A DNA stretch of 64,000 nt, taken from Malaciobacter marinus. GTDB lineage: Bacteria; Campylobacterota; Campylobacteria; Campylobacterales; Arcobacteraceae. The stretch is taken from the NCBI RefSeq assembly GCF_003544855.1, contig NZ_CP032101.1, positions 496,001 through 560,000 of the forward strand. Direction: 5' to 3'. A program made the translations under genes and the position numbers. This document shows, piece after piece, positions 54,812 to 63,345 of this stretch. Under the pieces are notes generated by a model that was not told the DNA's origin, ran no database searches, and was given only the letters and a program-made list of their open reading frames with translations. Position 1 is the first letter of the stretch. Each line of letters opens with the position of its first letter.

Positions 54812-55522
54812 ATGAATAAATCTTTTATCTCAAATTTTTTAGCATTGTTACTAGTAGTAATAGCTTATTTAATAAATAATGATAGTTTATTAATGATTGG
54901 ATTATTTGCTTTTAGTGGAGCTGTTACAAATGCAATTGCTGTTCATATGTTATTTGAAAGGGTGCCTTTTTTATATGGAAGTGGTGTAGTTGAGAATAGA
55001 TTTGAAGAGTTTAAAAGTGGAATTCATTCATTAATAATGAATGAATTTTTTACAAAAGATAATTTAAATAAATTTTTTGAAGATGAAGTTGCAAGTAAAA
55101 AATCTAACTTTGATTTATCAAGTATCTTATATAAGACTGATTTTACACCTGCTTTTGAGTCTTTAAAAGAAGCAGTTATGAACTCTTCTTTTGGTGGAAT
55201 GTTAGGAATGTTCGGTGGTGAACAAGCATTAGAACCTTTAAAAGAATCATTTATTGAAAAACTACAAAGTTCAATTATTAGTATTTCACAAAATGAGAGT
55301 TTTCAAGAGGCTTTACATGCAAGTTTAAGTAGTAAAGATGTAAGTGAAGATATTCATGAAAAAGTTAGTAATATCGTAAATAAAAGATTAGATGAATTAA
55401 CTCCTAAAATGGTAAAACAAATAGTTCAAAAGATGATTAAAGAGCATCTTGGTTGGTTAGTTGTTTGGGGAGCTGTTTTTGGTGGATTAATTGGATTTAT
55501 AACAACGATTTTAGTAGGATAG
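54812..55522 (+). CDS. DUF445-family membrane protein
   Basis: 236 residues. N-terminal helices (about 8-50) include FSGAVTNAIAVHMLFERVPFLYGSGVV, the DUF445 hallmark, and the C-terminal helix is WGAVFGGLIGFITTI. The middle is amphipathic helix. Function of the family is unknown, though it is widespread in envelope-bearing bacteria. GAAGGAAGGATTA precedes the ATG. It begins the run toward mfd with four- to five-base gaps. Confidence 0.85.
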   Translation: MNKSFISNFLALLLVVIAYLINNDSLLMIGLFAFSGAVTNAIAVHMLFERVPFLYGSGVVENRFEEFKSGIHSLIMNEFFTKDNLNKFFEDEVASKKSNFDLSSILYKTDFTPAFESLKEAVMNSSFGGMLGMFGGEQALEPLKESFIEKLQSSIISISQNESFQEALHASLSSKDVSEDIHEKVSNIVNKRLDELTPKMVKQIVQKMIKEHLGWLVVWGAVFGGLIGFITTILVG

Positions 55523-55526
55523 AATT

Positions 55527-55841
55527 ATGGAAGAAAAACAAGAACAAGAAGAATTAGAAGTATTAGTAGTATTAGAGTTAAAAGGTTTGCAAAATCAAGA
55601 TATTTTTGAAAAACATGTGACAAAAGAGGGTTTTAAAATAGTTGAAGGTGAAAAATTTGCATATTCAGGTAAAAGCACTACAGGTACTTTTTCTACAAAA
55701 GCATATATTTTAGAAATATTTAGAAAAGGACTTTCAAAAGTTGAGTTTGAAACTTGTGGAATGATTTTTCAAATTGGTGATATGCCATGGCAAGCTTATA
55801 AATTTGATAAAACTACAAATGAATTTAATGAAGTAAAGTAA
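55527..55841 (+). CDS. Conserved small protein of unknown function upstream of mfd
   Basis: 104 residues, soluble, with a Glu-rich start (EEKQEQEELE) and alternating strands, for example TFSTKAYILEIFRKG and CGMIFQIGDMPWQAYKFD. No family recognised. It sits four bases after the DUF445 gene and four bases before mfd, so it is cotranscribed with both. Confidence 0.7.
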   Translation: MEEKQEQEELEVLVVLELKGLQNQDIFEKHVTKEGFKIVEGEKFAYSGKSTTGTFSTKAYILEIFRKGLSKVEFETCGMIFQIGDMPWQAYKFDKTTNEFNEVK

Positions 55842-55845
55842 ATAT

Positions 55846-58815
55846 ATGAAAAATATATTTGACTTTTTTACAAAAAAAAATAATTGTCAATTATTAGTTG
55901 TAAATAATGATAAACAAGCACAAATAGCATCAGATATAGCATCTTTTTTTGGTTATGAACCTTTTGTTCTAGCAGATTTTAGAGCAAATTTCAAAGATGA
56001 TTTATTGTCTTTTAGTGAAGAGTTACAAGATATTACAAAAGCTTTAAATGGTTTTTATAATTATAAGAAAAAAAATAAAATATTAATCTCTCCTATTAGA
56101 ACAATATCTTTTCCCATGCCTAAAGAAAAGTGCTTTGATAGCTTTAATATTAGTTTTGCTGATACTTTAAATCTTGAAGAGTTTAAATCAAAACTTTATA
56201 ATTGGGGTTATTATTTTGTAGATATAGTTACAAGTCAATCAGAAGTTTCAATTAGAGGTGATATTGTAGATATATGCCCTCTTGGAAGTGATATAGGTTA
56301 TAGAATCTCTTTATTTGATGATGAGATTGAAAGTATTAGAAAGTTTGATATTGAAGATCAAAAATCTTTTAAAGAAGAGATTGAGAGTTTTTCAATTAAT
56401 CCTGCTTTTTTAGCCTTAGATGAACAGACTTTTGAAGAGTTAAATGAGGAAGTTCAAAAAGTAGAATCAGATGCATTTATAAAAGATATACACTCTTTAG
56501 GTTTTTGGTATTTAAATGACCTAGGTGAATATTTACCTCAAAATATGAATACTTATATAACAATTGAAGCTTTAGATGAATTAGAAGAAGTTTATGTTTT
56601 TGAAGAAAAAAGAGTTGCTAAAGAGAAGTTTTTACAAACTCCTCAAGTTACTCAATCAAGAGATTATAAAGAGATTGACGTAGCAAATATAAAAGAGTTT
56701 ATTAGCTTTCATGAGGGCAAAAAAGTTACTATTATCTCATCAACAGAAGCAAAAATAAAAAGTTTTGATTTAGATCTTTATGATTCTTCTATTAATTATG
56801 TAATAAAACCATATATTATAAACATTGTTGGTGATGAGCAAATAGTAATTTCATTAAACAAAGAGGTTAAAAAACGAAGAAAGAAAAGAGTAAAACTTGT
56901 ACTTGATGAACTTCAAGAGGGTGATTTTGTAGTTCATGAAAAACATGGTATTGGTAAATATCATGGAATAGAACCTGTAACTGTAATGGGTGCAAAAAGA
57001 GATTTTGTTATTGTTATGTATGCAGGAGATGATAAGCTTTTACTCCCTGTTGAAAATCTTGATTTAATAGATAGATATGTTGCTGATGGAAGTTCATATG
57101 CTGTTGTTGATAAACTTGGACGTGGAAGCTTTGCAAAACTAAAACAAAAGGTTAAAGATAAACTTTTTGCAATAGCAAATGATATTATAAAAATTGCTGC
57201 TACAAGAGAGCTTATAAATGGAATAAAAATAGATACAAATAAACAAGTATTAAGAGATTTCCAAAAAAGTTCAGGTTTTAATTATACTAAAGATCAAGAA
57301 AGAAGTATTAAAGAAATTTTTGAAGATTTAAGTAGTGGAAAAGTAATGGATAGATTACTTTCAGGAGATGTGGGATTTGGGAAAACAGAAGTTGCAATGA
57401 ATGCAATTTTAGCAACAGTTTTAGATGGCTATCAAACTGTTTTTGTTTGTCCTACAACACTACTTGCAACCCAACATTATCATAGTATTTCAAAAAGATT
57501 TAAAGAGTTTGGAATTACAATAGCAAAGCTTGATAGTAAAACTAGTACAAAAGAGAAAAATCATATTAAAAAAGGTTTAGAAAGTGGTGAAATAAAGTTT
57601 GTACTAGGAACTCACTCTCTTCTTGGAATAAAAACAAAAAATCTAGCTTTAGTTGTAATAGATGAAGAGCATAAGTTTGGAGTAAAACAAAAAGAAAAAT
57701 TAAAAGCATTAAGAGAAGATGTTCATATTTTCTCTATGAGTGCAACACCAATTCCAAGAACATTAAATTTAGCACTTAGTAAATTAAAAGGTATGAGTAG
57801 TTTATTGACTCCTCCAAATGAAAGACTAGGAGTTAGAACCTATGTTAAAGAGTATAGTGATAAATTAATAAAAGAGATAATTTTAAGGGAAAAAAGACGA
57901 GGTGGTCAACTTTTCTATGTTCATAATAACATCGCTTCAATTGAGGCTAAAAAAGCAGATATTGAAGAAATAGTTCCAAATATCAAAGTTGAGATTATTC
58001 ACTCTAAAATTAAACCTTTAGATGCAGAAAAAATTATTGATGCTTTTGAGAATAAAGAGTTTGATGTATTATTAGCTACTTCAATTGTAGAATCAGGACT
58101 TCATTTGCCAAATGCAAACTCAATAATTATAGATGGTGCTGATAGGTTTGGTATTGCTGATTTACACCAACTAAGAGGAAGAGTTGGACGAAGTGACAAA
58201 GAAGGTTTTTGTTATTATGTAGTTGAAGATAAAAAGCAAATTACGCAAGATGCTGTAAAAAGACTTGTAGCTTTAGAGTCAAATTCATACCTTGGAAGTG
58301 GAACTGCACTTGCCCATCAAGATTTAGAAATTAGAGGTGGTGGAAATATTGTTGGTGAAGCACAAAGTGGACATATTAAACAAATAGGGTATGGACTATA
58401 TTTAAAAATGCTTGAAGATGCATTAGCAGCTTTAAGTGGAGAAACAAAAGAAGAGAACAAAAATGTTGATATCAAACTTGCAATTAGTGCTTATATCTCA
58501 AATGATTATATTAGTGAAGATAGAGTAAGACTGGAATTATACAGAAGATTAAGTAAAGCAAGTAGCAAAGAAGAAGTATATTCTATTGAAGAAGAGATGG
58601 AAGATAGATTTGGTAAGCCTGATATTGTTACAAAGCAGTTTCTAGAACTTATTTTAATTAAGATTTATGCAATAAGTAAAGGTATAAAACAAATAAGTTC
58701 ATATGAAATGAATATTACATTTGTAAAAAGTGATGATACAAAACAAAGTATAAAATCATCTTCAAAAGATGATGATGACATTATATCTGCAACACTTCAA
58801 TATTTGAGAAAATAA
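55846..58815 (+). CDS. mfd: Transcription-repair coupling factor
   Basis: Recognises RNA polymerase stalled at DNA damage, displaces it and recruits UvrA. 989 residues. UvrB-homology domains (about 1-320), the RNA-polymerase-interacting CarD-like domain with VVHEKHGIGKYHGIE (about 365), the helicase with Walker A LSGDVGFGKTEVAM (about 505), VIDEEHKFGVKQ, FSMSATPIPRTL and QLRGRVGRSDK, and the C-terminal TRCF domain. Shorter than E. coli (1148) but usual for the phylum. In Helicobacter mfd follows the bactofilin/Csd genes directly; here it is 18 kb away. Confidence 0.96.
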   Translation: MKNIFDFFTKKNNCQLLVVNNDKQAQIASDIASFFGYEPFVLADFRANFKDDLLSFSEELQDITKALNGFYNYKKKNKILISPIRTISFPMPKEKCFDSFNISFADTLNLEEFKSKLYNWGYYFVDIVTSQSEVSIRGDIVDICPLGSDIGYRISLFDDEIESIRKFDIEDQKSFKEEIESFSINPAFLALDEQTFEELNEEVQKVESDAFIKDIHSLGFWYLNDLGEYLPQNMNTYITIEALDELEEVYVFEEKRVAKEKFLQTPQVTQSRDYKEIDVANIKEFISFHEGKKVTIISSTEAKIKSFDLDLYDSSINYVIKPYIINIVGDEQIVISLNKEVKKRRKKRVKLVLDELQEGDFVVHEKHGIGKYHGIEPVTVMGAKRDFVIVMYAGDDKLLLPVENLDLIDRYVADGSSYAVVDKLGRGSFAKLKQKVKDKLFAIANDIIKIAATRELINGIKIDTNKQVLRDFQKSSGFNYTKDQERSIKEIFEDLSSGKVMDRLLSGDVGFGKTEVAMNAILATVLDGYQTVFVCPTTLLATQHYHSISKRFKEFGITIAKLDSKTSTKEKNHIKKGLESGEIKFVLGTHSLLGIKTKNLALVVIDEEHKFGVKQKEKLKALREDVHIFSMSATPIPRTLNLALSKLKGMSSLLTPPNERLGVRTYVKEYSDKLIKEIILREKRRGGQLFYVHNNIASIEAKKADIEEIVPNIKVEIIHSKIKPLDAEKIIDAFENKEFDVLLATSIVESGLHLPNANSIIIDGADRFGIADLHQLRGRVGRSDKEGFCYYVVEDKKQITQDAVKRLVALESNSYLGSGTALAHQDLEIRGGGNIVGEAQSGHIKQIGYGLYLKMLEDALAALSGETKEENKNVDIKLAISAYISNDYISEDRVRLELYRRLSKASSKEEVYSIEEEMEDRFGKPDIVTKQFLELILIKIYAISKGIKQISSYEMNITFVKSDDTKQSIKSSSKDDDDIISATLQYLRK

Positions 58816-58817
58816 AA

Positions 58818-58845
58818 AAGGTTCTTTACATTTGTAAAGAACCTT
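58818..58845. terminator. Bidirectional terminator after mfd
   Basis: AAGGTTCTTTACA and TGTAAAGAACCTT are a perfect 13-bp inverted repeat with a minimal loop. On the leftward strand it is followed by a seven-T run, making it a strong end for the ammonia-lyase-family operon; rightward it ends mfd. Confidence 0.85.
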
Positions 58846-58922
58846 CTTAAATCAAGGAGTGTAACTTTGAAAAATTTCTTGTCATAGTTAGGATTCTATG
58901 ATGAAAAAACTTGCATTTTAAT

Positions 58923-60563
58923 TTATTTGTACTCTTTTAAGAATTTAGCTGCATTTCTAAAGTCATCAGTTAAAGGTCTGTCATACTCTAAGAAATCTAC
59001 AACTTTTCTAAACTCTTTATACATTTTTTCTGTCTCTGCTGATAGTTTTAAGTTAGGATTTTTTTGTAATCTTAAATCAATCGCTTGAGATGCAATTAAT
59101 AACTCCATACCATAGATATGATATAAGTTGTCAATTTGTTTTCTAACTCTTTTTAATACTTCAGGAGCATTAGTTGCAATATCTTCAATATCACCTGCAA
59201 CTGGTAAGTAGTTTAAAGAAATAGGGTTAGCTAAAGCTTGGTTTTTAGCTGCTAAAGATACAAATGGTTTTTGCATTGCACCAAATGCATGTACAGTATT
59301 TTTTGTACCTAAAAATCTTGATAATTTTGTAAATTGAGGTTTTAATAGTTTATTTGATCTTTGTGCTGATGCTAAAGAGTTATGTGCTAATACAATAGCA
59401 TTTGCTTCAAATTCAACTACCCATGGCATAGGCTCAAAGTTTGCAGTTGGAACAACAGCACCTTTAAAGTCTTTTCCATTTACATATACTTTTTTCTCTT
59501 GATATCTATCTGATTTTGATACAGCACCTATTGCAACACCTGGATTGTCATCAGATGTATTCCATTGAATTTTCATTAAATTATCTAATTTATTAATTGA
59601 AGTATCTAATGTTCCTAGAATATATGCTCCATCTCTATAACTTAATGGATCTTGTAAAGCTCTAGTTGTATCTTTTTCCCAAAGGTAACTACCCTCTAAA
59701 ATTTTATTAATTTTTTTAGCAGCTCCTACATATCCAGGAAATGGTCTTAATTTTTGAGTTTCAGTATGCATTGGAGCAATATTTCCATTTAATGCTTCTA
59801 AACTTAAAGCATAAACATATTTAGAAATATTAGCTAATTGTTTCATTTCATCAAGTGCTAGTCCTGCTAAAGCACCTGAATATGCGTTTGAACTAATAAT
59901 TGATAATGCATCTTTACCAAATAAAGAGATTTTTTTAACACCAGCTTTTTCAAATGCCTCTTTAGTAGGCATTTTTTTACCTTTATAATAAACATGACCC
60001 TCACCAATCATAGCAAGACCAATGTGTCCTAAAATTGTAATATCAGCTTCACCCATAGAGCCTTGTGATGGCATAGTTGGAATAATATTTTTGTTTAAAA
60101 ATGTTTTATACATATTTACAACTTTTGTTTGTACCCCAGTTCCACCAAATAGCATATTGTTTAATCTTGTAACTAAAATAGCTCTTGCTTCTTTTACTGG
60201 AATGTCTTCTCCAACACCTCCACAATGAGCATGAATCAATCCTTTGTTAAATTTGCTTGAAGCATCAATAAGTGCTTGGCTTAATTTACCATTAGCATTT
60301 ACCATTTTTTTATCTTTATTTAGTCCAACTCCAACAGTTAGACCATAAATTTTATGGCCACTTTCTGCTGCTTCAATTAAAACATTATGTGAAGTTTGTA
60401 CTCTTTTCATGGCTTCACTAGTGATTTTGATACTTTCACCTTTAGCTACTTGTGAAATTTTGTCACTTGACATGTGTTTTCCATCAAGAACTACTGGTGC
60501 TGCAAATGCATTAATCATCCCAAAGGCGATTAAACTTGTTTTTATTAACATTGATTTAGACAT
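58923..60563 (-). CDS. Exported histidine/phenylalanine ammonia-lyase-family protein lacking the MIO triad
   Basis: 546 residues with a Sec signal peptide (1-21, MINAFA before APVV), unlike the cytosolic members of the family. Family landmarks: catalytic-loop-like YGLTVGVG (73-80), RLNNMLFGGTGV, the region MPSQGSMGEADITILGHIGL (165-184), QDPLSYRDGA (304-313), NTSDDNPG and AGDIEDIATNAPE. Where family enzymes have Ala-Ser-Gly that cyclises to the MIO cofactor (GSVGASGD), this protein reads GSMGEAD, so canonical MIO chemistry is not expected. It is the last gene of the cytochrome/flavoprotein operon, 46 bases after the NrfH-like gene. AAAAGGA precedes the ATG. Confidence 0.8.
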   Translation of the reverse strand: MSKSMLIKTSLIAFGMINAFAAPVVLDGKHMSSDKISQVAKGESIKITSEAMKRVQTSHNVLIEAAESGHKIYGLTVGVGLNKDKKMVNANGKLSQALIDASSKFNKGLIHAHCGGVGEDIPVKEARAILVTRLNNMLFGGTGVQTKVVNMYKTFLNKNIIPTMPSQGSMGEADITILGHIGLAMIGEGHVYYKGKKMPTKEAFEKAGVKKISLFGKDALSIISSNAYSGALAGLALDEMKQLANISKYVYALSLEALNGNIAPMHTETQKLRPFPGYVGAAKKINKILEGSYLWEKDTTRALQDPLSYRDGAYILGTLDTSINKLDNLMKIQWNTSDDNPGVAIGAVSKSDRYQEKKVYVNGKDFKGAVVPTANFEPMPWVVEFEANAIVLAHNSLASAQRSNKLLKPQFTKLSRFLGTKNTVHAFGAMQKPFVSLAAKNQALANPISLNYLPVAGDIEDIATNAPEVLKRVRKQIDNLYHIYGMELLIASQAIDLRLQKNPNLKLSAETEKMYKEFRKVVDFLEYDRPLTDDFRNAAKFLKEYK

Positions 60564-60609
60564 TATATATCCTTTTTTTTGTTTAGACTTTTACATCTAT
60601 AATTATAGT

Positions 60610-61203
60610 CTATTTTATATCATCTTCCCATTCACCAACTGGCTCATGAGTTCTATCATATAAAATTTTACTTAGCTTTTTATGTCCCACATTTTTGTGG
60701 CAACTAGCACATTTTAAAGGGTCTTTGTCCGCATCTTTATATTTAGTATATAAAGTGTGCATTCTAGATGCTGCTTGACTTTGACTCTGTGTTTTTTCAA
60801 TATTACTATGGCAACTTAGACAACCACTGTCAAAAACATATGATTCTCTTTTTTCTCTATGAGCTTGCCAATCCATCTCTTTTGGATCGTTTATTATTAC
60901 TGATGTTACTTCTACTATCCCATTTACTCCTTTTTTAAATAGATAATTTGCCAAACTATCATGTGGTAGATGGCAAGATACACATTTAGTTTTTATTCCA
61001 TGAGGATTGTTCCCACCATGTGTATCATGAGAGTATGATTCACCCATTGGATCCATCCAGCTATGACAAGATACACAGAACTTATCATCACTTGTTGCTT
61101 TAATAGCAGCATGGCCACCAAATGTAAATATTAAGCCAAGTACAATACTGGCACCTGCTACTGTTAATAAAACTTTTTTACTTTTTAGAAAATCAAAATT
61201 CAT
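60610..61203 (-). CDS. NapC/NrfH-type tetraheme quinol dehydrogenase
   Basis: 197 residues: one N-terminal membrane helix (about 10-31) and four CxxCH heme sites (CVSCH, CVSCH, CLSCH, CASCH) in the periplasm. Such proteins oxidise menaquinol and pass electrons to periplasmic reductases. The pairing with a small tetraheme cytochrome and a flavoprotein mirrors FccC of the Wolinella FccABC reductase. It is 10 bases after the cytochrome gene. The distal ligand histidines cannot be assigned with certainty. Confidence 0.88.
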   Translation of the reverse strand: MNFDFLKSKKVLLTVAGASIVLGLIFTFGGHAAIKATSDDKFCVSCHSWMDPMGESYSHDTHGGNNPHGIKTKCVSCHLPHDSLANYLFKKGVNGIVEVTSVIINDPKEMDWQAHREKRESYVFDSGCLSCHSNIEKTQSQSQAASRMHTLYTKYKDADKDPLKCASCHKNVGHKKLSKILYDRTHEPVGEWEDDIK

Positions 61204-61213
61204 TTCACACTCC

Positions 61214-61639
61214 TTATGGCACTAATAATTTTTTCATAGAATTTTGAGAGTGACACATTACACAATAATTTTGTGATTCTTTATGTGATGAGTGGCATAA
61301 GTTACAATCCATTTTTGGATAGTGTGGTGATGCATGAATATTATCATCATATCCTAAATACTCAGTTCTCTCTGCTAATGTCTTATAATCTTTATGACAT
61401 TCTAAACAATCTTTTGTTGTTAATTCTGTATAAGATTCTTTTGCTCCATCACCATGGCAATCTGCACACTCAAATCTTAATTTTCCATGATGAACTTTTA
61501 TTGGATAATTCTTTTTAGAATACTCACCATTATCTATTTTTGTTTTTACTGCAATATTAGAATCAGTGCTGTTTGCAGAAACAATAACTCCCAAAAAAGC
61601 AAATACTGCAATTGTTGCTATAATAATAATCTTTTTCAT
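61214..61639 (-). CDS. Periplasmic tetraheme cytochrome c (FccB-like)
   Basis: 141 residues with a Sec signal peptide (1 to about 23) and four CxxCH motifs (CADCH, CLECH, CNLCH, CVMCH) spaced through a small mature protein, matching the tetraheme cytochrome c domain of Shewanella flavocytochrome c and of Wolinella FccB. It would carry electrons from the NrfH-like protein to the flavoprotein. Nine bases separate it from the flavoprotein gene upstream. Confidence 0.88.
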   Translation of the reverse strand: MKKIIIIATIAVFAFLGVIVSANSTDSNIAVKTKIDNGEYSKKNYPIKVHHGKLRFECADCHGDGAKESYTELTTKDCLECHKDYKTLAERTEYLGYDDNIHASPHYPKMDCNLCHSSHKESQNYCVMCHSQNSMKKLLVP

Positions 61640-61648
61640 AATTGTCTC

Positions 61649-63211
61649 CTATACTCTTTGCTTTAATAACTTAACAGCACTTTTTGCAGCAATTCGTCCA
61701 AATACTAAACAGTCTGGAACTGCACAACTTCCTAATCTACTTGCACCATGTGGTCCACCAACAGCTTCACCTGCTGCAAATAATCCTTCAATTACTTTGT
61801 CATCTTTTCCATATACTCTAGCTTCTGTATCAATTACAACTCCACCCATTGTATGGTGAACTTTTGGAATTGCTCTAAATGCATAGTATGGAGGTTTAGA
61901 AATATCTGGAGTTTTCCCTCTTAGTTTAAAGAAAGGTTTATCCATCTCTTCATCTTTTCCATTTTTTACATATTTATTATAATCATCAACAGTTTTCTTT
62001 AATCCCTCATATGGAATTTTATAAAAGTTTGCTAACTCTTTTAATGTATCAAATTTTCTAATAACTTTTTTATGAATACCTCTGTAAACATTCTCTTTTC
62101 TTGTTCCTGTTGCTCCAACGCTATCACAAAATACAATTGGATGAGTTAATGAACCATCTGGATTTTCATGGATATTTAAAATAGCATCAGCTCTTACTTT
62201 TCTATCTGCTAATTCATTTACAAATCTTTTACCAGTTCGTGCATCAACCATAACTCCATAAGCAAACGCAGGGATAGCAAACACAGGAGAAATACCAAAT
62301 CCTTTTTCATCAGGTGACCCCCAAGGTCCAAGTTGTACCCAACCTAAATCTCTAGTTTTAACATTGTTTCTCATCATCATTCTAAGGGCATAACCAGTTG
62401 CACCATAATGATTTGTACAGTCTAAATCAGGAGTAAGTTTAGGATCAAGTTTTTGTCTAAAGTTTACATCATATGCAAACCCACCAGTTGCCATAACAAT
62501 ACCACCATTGATTTTATAATATTTTGTTATACCTGATTTGTTATCTTCTTCATTAGACATAGGATCAAAACTAAATTTATAGTTTTCTCTTACTTTAATA
62601 CCAATAACTTTTTTACCACTTTTATCAAAGATTAAGTCATCTAAAATAACTCTTGTTCTAATAGTTGCACCATTCTTTTTCCCATAAGCTTGTAAAGGTA
62701 ATGTAATTTTACCACCTGAGTTTATTGCTGGCCAAATAGTTCTTGGAACTGAGTGTCCACCAAAGTGTCCTAGATTATCTCTATAAAACACTCCTCTTTT
62801 TGTAGTAAATTTATATGCTTCATAACCATTTTTAGCAATAACTTCAACTAATTCTCTTTGGTTTAATCCAAGTCCTGCTTTAAAGATGTCTTTTACATAT
62901 AATTCATGTGAATCTTTAATTCCTCTTTTTTCTTGTTGAGGTGATCCTACAATTGAAAAAGCTCCACCATTAATTGCTGAGTTTCCTCCAAGTACTGGCA
63001 TTTTATCAATCATTAATGTTTTTGCACCTAAATCTATTGCTTGGCATAAAGCAGCTGATCCAGCAAAACCAGAACCGGCAACAATAACGTCCCATTCTTC
63101 ATCCCACTGAATATCTTCTTCATTAGCGAATAAATTTGTTTTCATTCCCATCATAGCAATACCACTTAAAATAGTACTGTTTTTGACAAAATTTCTTCTA
63201 CTAATTTTCAA
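61649..63211 (-). CDS. Tat-exported FAD-dependent acrylate/fumarate-reductase-like flavoprotein (FccA/UrdA family)
   Basis: About 520 residues from a TTG at 63211, chosen because AAAGGAG lies just before it and because an earlier ATG at 63244 coincides with the promoter -10 box. The N-terminus has the twin-arginine motif SRRNFVK. FAD-binding VIVAGSGFAGSAAL, the catalytic-arginine region FVNELADRKVRAD, HHTMGGVVIDTE and ASRLGSCAVPDCL are present. The fumarate-binding histidine segment of FccA appears replaced by VQLGPWGSP, so the substrate is probably another unsaturated acid. No heme or FMN-binding domain is fused, as in Wolinella FccA. Confidence 0.88.
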   Translation of the reverse strand: MKISRRNFVKNSTILSGIAMMGMKTNLFANEEDIQWDEEWDVIVAGSGFAGSAALCQAIDLGAKTLMIDKMPVLGGNSAINGGAFSIVGSPQQEKRGIKDSHELYVKDIFKAGLGLNQRELVEVIAKNGYEAYKFTTKRGVFYRDNLGHFGGHSVPRTIWPAINSGGKITLPLQAYGKKNGATIRTRVILDDLIFDKSGKKVIGIKVRENYKFSFDPMSNEEDNKSGITKYYKINGGIVMATGGFAYDVNFRQKLDPKLTPDLDCTNHYGATGYALRMMMRNNVKTRDLGWVQLGPWGSPDEKGFGISPVFAIPAFAYGVMVDARTGKRFVNELADRKVRADAILNIHENPDGSLTHPIVFCDSVGATGTRKENVYRGIHKKVIRKFDTLKELANFYKIPYEGLKKTVDDYNKYVKNGKDEEMDKPFFKLRGKTPDISKPPYYAFRAIPKVHHTMGGVVIDTEARVYGKDDKVIEGLFAAGEAVGGPHGASRLGSCAVPDCLVFGRIAAKSAVKLLKQRV

Positions 63212-63243
63212 AATAAACTCCTTTGTAAGTTTTGTCAAGTGCA

Positions 63244-63249
63244 ATTATA
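63244..63249 (-). promoter_or_regulatory. -10 box of the flavoprotein-cytochrome-lyase operon
   Basis: Reading leftwards TATAAT lies about 33 bases before the TTG start at 63211, giving a leader of roughly 26 bases with an AAAGGAG site. It excludes the upstream ATG at 63244. Confidence 0.55.
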
Positions 63250-63310
63250 AACAAACTACTAGGTCTAAAAAATAACTAAAATTTTCAGTTTAATATAAAA
63301 ACAAAAGGTA

Positions 63311-63316
63311 TATAAT
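63311..63316 (+). promoter_or_regulatory. -10 box of the dCache sensor gene
   Basis: TATAAT preceded by GGTA, 29 bases before the ATG at 63346, in the divergent gap with the flavoprotein operon. Confidence 0.5.
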
Positions 63317-63345
63317 TTTTATAAATAAATAATTAAAGAATAAAA

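Noticed and set aside
58923-60563. Naming the exported lyase-family gene hutH
   Set aside because: It lacks the MIO triad, is exported, and no other hut gene is nearby, so a cytosolic histidine-degradation role is not supported.
63211-63244. Longer N-terminus of the flavoprotein starting at ATG 63244
   Set aside because: The ATG coincides with a TATAAT -10 box, it lacks a ribosome-binding site, and it would push the twin-arginine motif away from the start; the TTG at 63211 has AAAGGAG.
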